Position numbers and translations under genes: made by a program
NCBI GenBank assembly: GCA_964441235.1
Contig: CAYTUQ010000006.1
Span: forward strand, 61,037 to 125,036
Direction: 5' to 3'
DNA from: BS750m-G69 sp964441235
Lineage (GTDB): Bacteria; Fidelibacterota; UBA2242
DNA length: 64,000 nt
In this document: in pieces, positions 8,656 to 14,892 of the stretch
Layout: each line of letters opens with the position of its first letter
Numbering within the stretch: the stretch's first letter is position 1
The notes under the pieces: generated by a model
The model's input: only the letters and a program-made list of their open reading frames with translations
What the model was told of the DNA's origin: nothing
Database searches by the model: none

Positions 8656-8684
8656 TTTACATATATTAAAATTATGCTTAAAAT
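8656..8684 (+). promoter_or_regulatory. Sigma-70-type promoter of candidate small RNA
   Basis: TTTACA at 8656-8661, a 17-base spacer, and TAAAAT at 8679-8684, pointing right. Expected start near 8691. No protein-coding frame begins downstream before the terminator. Confidence 0.6.
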
Positions 8685-8690
8685 AGAAAC

Positions 8691-8760
8691 GTTCTCTACC
8701 AATGGTAGGGAATCTAAAAAGGTTTTAGCCGCTGAACCAGTATGAATCAGCGGCTTTTTA
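8691..8760 (+). ncRNA. Candidate structured small RNA
   Basis: The interval between a good promoter and a strong terminator holds three consecutive hairpins: CTACC/GGTAG with an AAT loop (8696-8708), CTAAAA/TTTTAG with an AGG loop (8714-8728), and GCCGCTGA/TCAGCGGC (8728-8754) followed by TTTTT. No ribosome site or open frame fits inside. Its 3' end (8747-8760) is antisense to the stop region of the nuclease-like gene that ends at 8747. The structure is seen directly. Expression is inferred. Confidence 0.5.
8728..8760. terminator. Two-way intrinsic terminator
   Basis: Eight-pair stem GCCGCTGA (8728-8735) with TCAGCGGC (8747-8754) and an 11-base loop. TTTTT follows on the plus strand. On the minus strand the stem is preceded by A5 and followed by CTAAAACC, so it may also end the defence operon, whose last stop codon lies within it. 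Confidence 0.75.
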
Positions 8761-9190
8761 TTTGCCATTTTGGGCTCCTCTTAATCATCTCTAAAGTTCT
8801 TTTCGAATCAGCTACATATGCAGTTACAAAAAATGCTCTTTTGAAGGATTTATGAAAGTGTATGACTACCACATAGTTTCCATTTACGATTGAAACACGA
8901 CGATATCTGATATACCTTTTTTTGTTTTTATCCCATCCTATGTATAGTTCTGCTTTTTGGTCTTGTAATGTATGTTTTATCCAGTTCATCCTCTCTGCTC
9001 TCTTCCAGGAAAATATATCTTTAATACCACTTCTTTTGCTTCTTTCAAAAAATGCGTGGTCAAATTTGTTTTTATGAAAGAAAACAGGAATGTTATCAAA
9101 CGTTAAAATTGGATTTCTGCAATAAAATTTTTTGAAATAAGTCCTGTAGTCATCTATTGATTCAAATTTTAATAAAGGTGGACAATCCAC
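8747..9190 (-). CDS. Small nuclease-like protein (PBECR/BECR-fold candidate)
   Basis: 147 residues from the GTG at 9190, whose G is the last base of the upstream TAG (a one-base TAGTG overlap). A TTG at 9196 is an alternative. The C-terminal half, 'RAERMNWIKHTLQDQKAELYIGWDKNKKRY...' to 'FVTAYVADS', has the pattern of an N-terminal helix, a basic strand pair and a terminal 'FVTAY' strand. I associate this with barnase/EndoU/colicin/RelE-like (BECR) RNase domains of the phage-linked PBECR type. That identification is from memory and needs a profile search. It is last in the defence operon and translationally coupled to the DUF3800 gene, as expected for an effector module. Confidence 0.6.
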   Translation of the reverse strand: MDCPPLLKFESIDDYRTYFKKFYCRNPILTFDNIPVFFHKNKFDHAFFERSKRSGIKDIFSWKRAERMNWIKHTLQDQKAELYIGWDKNKKRYIRYRRVSIVNGNYVVVIHFHKSFKRAFFVTAYVADSKRTLEMIKRSPKWQIKSR

Positions 9191-9885
9191 TACCAACCGC
9201 CTTGTAAGCGAATTTTGAATACATTAAACTTCTCTTCGCTCTTAGAAGTTGGTATAATTTCTTTCTTTAATCTATACTCTATTCTTTCAATAATTGCTAA
9301 TTTACTTTGACTGGTAACGGATTGGTTAAATTTTGCATTTACTGCCCCGGTCAGAAGGTCTGCCAATTGTATCAGAATAACTTCCTTTGATGGTAATGCC
9401 TGTATACTGCGAATTTTTGATGATAAATTAGAATTGATCAAAACATTTTTTAGTACAGCTAGCCTGTCGGGAAGTCTATTCGTTTTTATATCTGTATATA
9501 TCTCATACTCGTTAAAATCATAAATCCAGTTATGAATGAGTTGATAATAAAATTTGTAAAATCCTAATTCTGCATCTTCATCATGAAATAAGAACAGATC
9601 AACCTTTCGACTATCAATCAGAATAGTTCGGAATCTCATATTTTCGTTGCTGAAAAAATAGTCAATTAGTGAGAAATAAAATGGTAACGATTTAGCAGAA
9701 ATTTTACTCCATTTGAACTCACCCCATACATTGTGCTTTTTTCTTAATCGTTTAACTATATCTTTTATATTATCTCTTTCTGAAGCAGGAATCCAAATAC
9801 CACCAATGGATAAAAATGGTGGACTTTTTACACTACTAGTAAATAATTCAGGACGACACTCATCGCAGTAGATTTCAAAATTCAC
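9190..9885 (-). CDS. DUF3800 family protein, RNase-H-like fold
   Basis: 231 residues, starting at a GTG that overlaps the preceding stop (GTGA). DUF3800 hallmarks are present: an early acidic pair 'IYCDEC' (residues 5-10), 'LSIGGIWIP', 'WGEFKWSKIS' (the E-x-K-W motif near 55), 'IYTDIK' and the terminal 'IQLADLLTGAVNA' helix with the conserved Asp. The family is thought to be a metal-dependent nuclease relative and is common in phage-defence islands, although its biochemistry is little known. It is sandwiched by overlapping genes, so it is made together with the nuclease-like protein downstream. Confidence 0.88.
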   Translation of the reverse strand: MNFEIYCDECRPELFTSSVKSPPFLSIGGIWIPASERDNIKDIVKRLRKKHNVWGEFKWSKISAKSLPFYFSLIDYFFSNENMRFRTILIDSRKVDLFLFHDEDAELGFYKFYYQLIHNWIYDFNEYEIYTDIKTNRLPDRLAVLKNVLINSNLSSKIRSIQALPSKEVILIQLADLLTGAVNAKFNQSVTSQSKLAIIERIEYRLKKEIIPTSKSEEKFNVFKIRLQGGW

Positions 9886-10010
9886 TTTATACCTTCCTCC
9901 ACAATCGCAAACTCCTCCTCCGTAAGCCCATACAATGCATACACAAGACGACCCATTTCGGATTCGAGTTTACCGGTGTCTACCTGTAGGATGGCTTTTT
10001 TTGTTTCCAT
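9882..10010 (-). CDS. 42-residue stand-alone methylase tail
   Basis: A tiny frame that starts with ATG overlapping the AlbA_2 stop by one base (TAATG) and ends in TGA overlapping the DUF3800 start (GTGA). Its product is homologous to the last 39 residues of the methylase encoded at 11068-14520: both contain KKA, VDT, LVYxLYGLTEEE and IVE, about 23 of 39 positions by my hand alignment. The DNA differs at many synonymous sites, so it comes from a different methylase lineage and is not a recent local copy. It may be an expressed small helical protein, or merely the scar left when the accessory genes moved in from beside another methylase. Confidence 0.7.
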   Translation of the reverse strand: METKKAILQVDTGKLESEMGRLVYALYGLTEEEFAIVEEGIK

Positions 10011-11062
10011 TAGTAGTCGCTCTTCTTATTATAGTTCATAACTTCATTATACTTTTCGTCATTTGATAATTCTTGGATTAAAAAATCAATCCATTCTTGT
10101 GAATATAAAAAAGTGTTGTAAGCAGATTTATAATCACAGTATTTCGAGTTAAAATTGTCTTTTGATTCTCTCACTTTAAAGTATCTCCAACACTGCAAAT
10201 GCTCAGGTTGCGTTCTAAAAGTTTTATTAATATGCGGTTGTACTTTTTCTGATACTTGACCCGGCCTAAATATATATGGATCATCGTGAACAATTTTTTC
10301 TTTTTCAGCAATTACATTGATAGATTCAACATTGCCAATAAGTTTAAGAGTAGGTTCACCATCTTTTTCAACGAACTTCCCCTCTTGAATGAATTTCAGT
10401 TTTTGAATTAAATCTTCATCTATTAATATTGAAGAAGATTTCCCTTCAATTACACCTTCTACTGTATCCATAACAGCGGCATTTTCCGGACCAATACGAC
10501 CTATTTTTAACATTAAATTTTGCCAAGTTTCCCGTTCAATAATAATTCTATTTTCTATTATTTTATTCAATTCTGCATATTTTATTTTTTCGGATCGGGC
10601 ATTGTAACGAAAAAATATTTCGCCATTATTAAACCTATATTTATCAGAGCCACCATTTTTTATTGCTATCACTGGTTTTGTATCAGATTCTCTAACATAA
10701 AGTAAACCAAATTCTTTCCCTAATATATCTAATTTATTTTTCTCCCAATGAATAGCAGGAGAAAAACTATCATTTAATTGACCAGTCAATATTGCTTCAT
10801 CAAAATTCTCAAAGTCATTATTTGTTAATCCTGATAGTATATGTGGTTTGTTTTCAACACCAAATACTATAAAACCACCCGAATGATTGGCAAAAGCACA
10901 CATTGTTTTAAAATATTTTTCAAGTCTGCTTTCATGAAATGACTTTTTGAATTCAATATTAGTAGATTCTCGGGTAATCAAATAATCTTTGCCTTCTTTC
11001 AATCTAAATATTTGACTGATTGTATTTTCTGTAAATGGGTTTTGTGGATCAATCTTTATCAT
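10010..11062 (-). CDS. AlbA_2 (Schlafen-type) domain protein
   Basis: 350 residues. The amino half carries the AlbA_2 domain (roughly residues 25-170): 'ESTNIEFKKSF', then 'TMCAFANHSGGFIVFGVEN' and 'FFRYNARSEKIKYAEL'. This Schlafen-core fold is used for nucleic-acid binding or RNA cleavage in bacterial defence proteins and in transcription-regulator-like proteins. The C-terminal 150 residues ('GNVESINVIAEKEKIVHDDPYIF...') are not recognised and look like a separate, possibly winged-helix, domain. It starts only five bases after the methylase stop and overlaps the next small gene, so it belongs to the same operon. Confidence 0.82.
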   Translation of the reverse strand: MIKIDPQNPFTENTISQIFRLKEGKDYLITRESTNIEFKKSFHESRLEKYFKTMCAFANHSGGFIVFGVENKPHILSGLTNNDFENFDEAILTGQLNDSFSPAIHWEKNKLDILGKEFGLLYVRESDTKPVIAIKNGGSDKYRFNNGEIFFRYNARSEKIKYAELNKIIENRIIIERETWQNLMLKIGRIGPENAAVMDTVEGVIEGKSSSILIDEDLIQKLKFIQEGKFVEKDGEPTLKLIGNVESINVIAEKEKIVHDDPYIFRPGQVSEKVQPHINKTFRTQPEHLQCWRYFKVRESKDNFNSKYCDYKSAYNTFLYSQEWIDFLIQELSNDEKYNEVMNYNKKSDY

Positions 11063-11067
11063 CCTAT

Positions 11068-14000
11068 CTAACCTACACTTGCTTCCACAATTTTTATCTC
11101 TTCTTCTGTCAGCCCATACAACTCATACACAAGTTTGTCTATTTCCGCTTCAAGGGCGGCGGTGTCTACCCGCGGGTTGGCTTTTTTGCTTGTGAGAATT
11201 TGGTTGACTAAATTGATAAACGGTTTTTGCTTATATAAATTAATAATTCTGAAAGGTAATCGTTTAACTTTTCCTATTTTTACTTGCGGAAAAACTCTAC
11301 CTGCTTCTCTTACATATTTATTATAAACAAATTTGATAAATTTCGAATTGAGAATCGCAAGGACATACTTTAAATCAATCGTATCTTTATATTGTTCTCT
11401 AATCCAAGCACATTGTAAGGTATTTCTAAATAGTTTCTTTTTTGTATCAATTGTAGAAATGATATATGATGCTGTTTGTCGCCAAAGAATTTTATTTGAT
11501 TGTTCAAAAGCGTTGCTTGAAAAACTAACCGTTTCATCTTCTTTTAATACATTCTTATAGTTAAGATTGAATTCTTCATCTGTTTCTTCATTTATGTAGT
11601 AATTTTCGACCAATTTACCATACCAAACTTTAGCGCTATTTTCAAATCTGTTTTCACTTGTGTGTTGAAATATTCTTTGACGTAAATCATTTCCACCTTT
11701 ATTTTTTAGGCCAATACCCGACCTATGATATTGGATTCCCCCATCTTTTATCACCAGTACATCATCGATATATATTTCACCTTCTTTTAATTGGTATAAA
11801 TCAATAAAACTGTTATCCTCTTTGTCAAATATATTTTTTAAATGCACTCTGTTGAAAATCAGGCTTGAGAAATCACCTTTAAACTGATTAGTCTCATTTA
11901 TCAGATCTGATAGTCGAATAAAATAATCATCATTTGAATTATTTATCAATATTGCGATACATACAGGAACTACTACTTCAGGAAATACGCCTTCTCCTAA
12001 ATTTATAATAGTTTGGATTTCATAATTATTTAACAAGTATGTCCGTATATCTTTATATCTTGGTTGTGTCAAGAATGTATTTGGAGTTATAAAAGCCAAT
12101 GTTCCTTTTGATTTTGTTATTAGAAGACCTTTATGGTAAAATATCTTATATATTTCTGTATAATTCTTAATTGATTCAATATAAATTTTTCGGAAATATT
12201 TAATTTTATTGTCAATATTTGCACCATATGGCGGATTGGCAATCACCACATCAAACCCACCCTTTCCCCTGAATATATCAGCAAAATAGAGTCTCCAGGG
12301 GAAGAAAGGGCGTTCTTTATTACCATGAGTCATCTCCTTTAGTTCATCTTCAATTTGCTCAAAGTCAAACCCACCGTGTTTTCTATAGATTTTTGCTTTT
12401 TCCTCCTTAACGTAAGTGGTAAAAGTTTCGCCTTTTAATTGTTGAGCATCTATTTTTATTTTATCCAATTCTTTGAAGTAGTTAGATTTCTGCCTTTTCA
12501 ATTCATAATGAAAAACGTTTAAAATGGCTTCTTCCACTTCTTCTTTTAGTTTTATCTTATCTCCGGGATGAATTGAATTAAACAGTGCATGCTGCTTATC
12601 ATGCAATTCAGTTATCAACCTATCCAGTTCATCATCAGTATCCTTAAAAAGACTTCCATTATTTTCTTTCTTTTTCAGCTCTAATGAAATACCGTGGAAC
12701 TCTTCAATCAGGCTATTGCCCTGCATAATTTTGAAGTCAAGGTTTGGCAGAGGTTGAATTGTGTGATAATCTTCCTCATCCACAACCAATGAAAGCCAGA
12801 GTCTCAATTTTGCGATTTCAATAGCCCCGGGATCAATATCTACACCATGAAGCGATTCCTCTATGCAGTGACGTTTCAAGTTATAAATGGTTCTGTCATG
12901 CTGAGCCTGTCGAAGTATGCCATCGTTTGCGTCGCCCTTCGACGGGCTCAGGGTGACGCTCTCCGATAGATAGATCGTTAGTACATTTCTTGCTTTTAAG
13001 ATTTCATTCATCATTCCTACAAGAAAAGCTCCTGAACCTGCAGCTGGATCGCAAACTTTAATTCTTTCTAATTTTTCATCAATCAGTTTGGCATTTTCCT
13101 TAATGCTTTCAGGTATTTTAGATTCCTTGTAATTTCCATTATAATCCTCTTTTTCAGCTGTTTTTTCCATACGCAGTTCTTCATATTCTTTTGCTATTTC
13201 ACCTTTTCGAATAAGCAGCTCGATATCTTCTTTTTTAACTAAGTCTTCACATTCCGTAGATAAATAATTTATAAGGCTCTCTTGACACATATAGTGAACG
13301 ATGGTTCGAGGAGTATAATATGTTCCTTTGCCTTTTCTCAAATTTTCCGGAAGGAGATTTTCAAATACTTTTCCAAGCATCTCCGGGTCTACAGCAACCT
13401 CTTTATCCAGAGGATCGTCTTCACGAACTGTAAAGTTATAACGGTTAAATGTTTCAAGAATTTCAGTAAATATATCATTATCTATAAGTATTTCAGTTTC
13501 AACCCAATCATAGTCATTCATCGGTTCGAAAAGACCGCCATTCAAAAATGGAATTTTACAGTCAAGTCTGTCATAATAATCACTGCGTCTATCTCCATTA
13601 TTCAAAGCACTGTAAAAAAACGGTTCCAGGATGTCGTCGAAAAAGTTTTTATATTCGCAATACTGCTTATCAAACAATTTTTGCATAAAGTTTTTTGGAC
13701 CAGTGCCCCATTCTTTATAGTTACCTTCTTCATCTCGTTCTACGCCTAACCATCCTTTTTTCTGTACGAAATATAGAAAGACTATCTGACCGAGTAGTTT
13801 TTTAGCAAAATTAGCAGTATCAATGGATTTTTCCCCAAATTCGGCTTTAATCTTTGCATCCTTTTCAAGTATAACATCAAGTTCTTTAGTTAGATTTTCA
13901 AAAAGACCACGGTAGTCCTTGTAGAACTGTTTGGTAACATTATCAACGCTAAAAGATTTTTCAATATCAGCAAGAGTAGGATTCTTTTTATCATTCTGCA

Positions 14001-14520
14001 GAATATCAATAAGCTGCGCTTGTGCGGTATGGTTAGGTTCATTTTTACCTACCAGATATGAATATCTTTTGGCGGGTGTTAGCTCTTCGCGAACCTTTAT
14101 TTTACCTGTTTCAGATTCTTCCAATCGATATTCCATCTTAACAAACGAGAATCTCCAATCGTCAGGATTGTCAGTATGATATCCAATAAGAGCGGCATCC
14201 TTTTCATTACGATTTTTTAAGTAATCTGCAACAAAATTTCTTAGCATGGTTCGTGAGCGTTCAAGAGCCCATGGGTTTTTAAGATGGACAATCAAAACAT
14301 CAATCTTATCTCCGGATGGTTCTGTGTATGTACCAAGTCGTCTATATTTACGGATATGATTTTTAAATGAATCTTTGATGTATTGACCTGAAATGTAATT
14401 AAATGCTTTTCCCTCGTTTAAATCATTTAGAAAATTAATTGAGAAATTTCTAAAACGTTCTTCGTTGAAGGGGTAGTTAAAAGTATTTTCTATCATATTT
14501 TGTGCTGTTTTTATATCCAT
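11068..14520 (-). CDS. Eco57I-like N6-adenine DNA methylase (type IIG-like)
   Basis: 1150 residues. Central methylase with 'KGTYYTPRTIVHYMCQESL', motif I 'VCDPAAGSGAFLVGMMNE' (about 487-505), 'GVDIDPGAIEIAKLRLWLSL' and motif IV 'VVIANPPYGANI' (about 760). The C-terminal region is a target-recognition and coiled domain ending in LVYELYGLTEEEIKIVE. The N-terminal 200 residues ('KIDVLIVHLKNPWALERSRT') resemble the conserved front part of related restriction enzymes, but I see no complete PD-ExK site there, so cleavage may rest with the PLD-helicase. Around residues 521-542 a palindromic repeat is inserted in frame (separate entry). It methylates its own DNA, and the recognition site is unknown. 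Confidence 0.9.
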   Translation of the reverse strand: MDIKTAQNMIENTFNYPFNEERFRNFSINFLNDLNEGKAFNYISGQYIKDSFKNHIRKYRRLGTYTEPSGDKIDVLIVHLKNPWALERSRTMLRNFVADYLKNRNEKDAALIGYHTDNPDDWRFSFVKMEYRLEESETGKIKVREELTPAKRYSYLVGKNEPNHTAQAQLIDILQNDKKNPTLADIEKSFSVDNVTKQFYKDYRGLFENLTKELDVILEKDAKIKAEFGEKSIDTANFAKKLLGQIVFLYFVQKKGWLGVERDEEGNYKEWGTGPKNFMQKLFDKQYCEYKNFFDDILEPFFYSALNNGDRRSDYYDRLDCKIPFLNGGLFEPMNDYDWVETEILIDNDIFTEILETFNRYNFTVREDDPLDKEVAVDPEMLGKVFENLLPENLRKGKGTYYTPRTIVHYMCQESLINYLSTECEDLVKKEDIELLIRKGEIAKEYEELRMEKTAEKEDYNGNYKESKIPESIKENAKLIDEKLERIKVCDPAAGSGAFLVGMMNEILKARNVLTIYLSESVTLSPSKGDANDGILRQAQHDRTIYNLKRHCIEESLHGVDIDPGAIEIAKLRLWLSLVVDEEDYHTIQPLPNLDFKIMQGNSLIEEFHGISLELKKKENNGSLFKDTDDELDRLITELHDKQHALFNSIHPGDKIKLKEEVEEAILNVFHYELKRQKSNYFKELDKIKIDAQQLKGETFTTYVKEEKAKIYRKHGGFDFEQIEDELKEMTHGNKERPFFPWRLYFADIFRGKGGFDVVIANPPYGANIDNKIKYFRKIYIESIKNYTEIYKIFYHKGLLITKSKGTLAFITPNTFLTQPRYKDIRTYLLNNYEIQTIINLGEGVFPEVVVPVCIAILINNSNDDYFIRLSDLINETNQFKGDFSSLIFNRVHLKNIFDKEDNSFIDLYQLKEGEIYIDDVLVIKDGGIQYHRSGIGLKNKGGNDLRQRIFQHTSENRFENSAKVWYGKLVENYYINEETDEEFNLNYKNVLKEDETVSFSSNAFEQSNKILWRQTASYIISTIDTKKKLFRNTLQCAWIREQYKDTIDLKYVLAILNSKFIKFVYNKYVREAGRVFPQVKIGKVKRLPFRIINLYKQKPFINLVNQILTSKKANPRVDTAALEAEIDKLVYELYGLTEEEIKIVEASVG
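12895..12957. repeat. In-frame palindromic repeat inside methylase gene
   Basis: Imperfect inverted repeat: arm 12895-12915 pairs with 12937-12957 (18 of 21 positions). It encodes the odd segment with LSPSKGD and ILRQAQHD, between the normal methylase blocks 'ARNVLTIYL' and 'TIYNLKRHC'. Related copies lie outside genes at 25387-25414 and 25479-25499, sharing GTCACCCTGAG and TTCGACAxGCTCAxxATGAC. Confidence 0.8.
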
Positions 14521-14594
14521 TAATCTACCACATAGTTTATGTTTTTAATTTTTTCAATAATAACTCTGGGGCTGTATATAATTAAAAGTGGAAA

Positions 14595-14610
14595 AACTGC
14601 TGAAGCAGTT
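14595..14610. repeat. Tetraloop palindrome AACTGC-TGAA-GCAGTT
   Basis: Six-base perfect arms around TGAA, one of three such elements in this gap. Confidence 0.6.
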
Positions 14611-14631
14611 AAGCAAAGGGGAATTCTTCAT

Positions 14632-14653
14632 ACACCAGACTAAAGTCTGGTGT
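14632..14653. repeat. Tetraloop palindrome with TAAA loop
   Basis: Nine-base perfect arms (core CACCAGAC / GTCTGGTG) around TAAA. Same design as the pair at 32907 and 32956, with different arm sequence. Confidence 0.7.
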
Positions 14654-14733
14654 TGACTTAAACTATTAATATGCAATAATGTAAGATAACACTCGAATTT
14701 ATTCTGGTAATATAAAATGTAAAAAAAACATCT

Positions 14734-14749
14734 AACCGATTCATCGGTT
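14734..14749. repeat. Tetraloop palindrome AACCGA-TTCA-TCGGTT
   Basis: Six-base perfect arms. Read on the minus strand the loop is TGAA, as at 14595. Confidence 0.6.
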
Positions 14750-14763
14750 TCCCTTAATTTATA

Positions 14764-14892
14764 GACAGAAACTATATAAAATACAATTAGCCAATTTCGA
14801 ATTACCCGCATTTGATAAACTGAAGAGAGTGCCTTCTTCTGCAATTCGATATTTATATTTTCAATTACTTTTAATAACTGTGTAAGTTTCAT
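14764..14892 (-). pseudogene. DUF1016/PDDEXK nuclease gene, amino-terminal stub
   Basis: The frame opens with ATG at 14892, inside the last 32 bases of the helicase gene. It reads MKLTQLLKVIENINIEL, then AxSSVYQMRVIRNWLIVFYIV, which matches the start of DUF1016 (YhcG-type) nuclease-family proteins with their 'AVNQxxTxRNWLIGxYIV' segment. After about residue 42 the match ends. The frame stays open to 14554 but runs through palindromic repeats and has no protein-like character. The remaining 300 or so residues, including the nuclease domain, are gone. A formerly coupled third component of the operon has therefore been lost. Confidence 0.7.

Larger units (their letters stand above)
14521..14860. 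other. Repeat-filled gap between helicase and methylase genes
   Basis: This gap holds the 3' part of the decayed DUF1016-like frame and three tetraloop palindromes (14595-14610, 14632-14653, 14734-14749). No clear terminator or promoter is seen, so the helicase and methylase may still share a transcript. Confidence 0.55.

Noticed and set aside
13282..13749. 155-residue plus-strand frame inside the methylase gene
   Set aside because: Shadow of a well-supported gene on the other strand, with no start signal or family features.
14595..14749. Possible short CRISPR-like array
   Set aside because: The units differ in sequence and spacing. They are palindromes, not direct repeats with unique spacers, and no cas gene is present.
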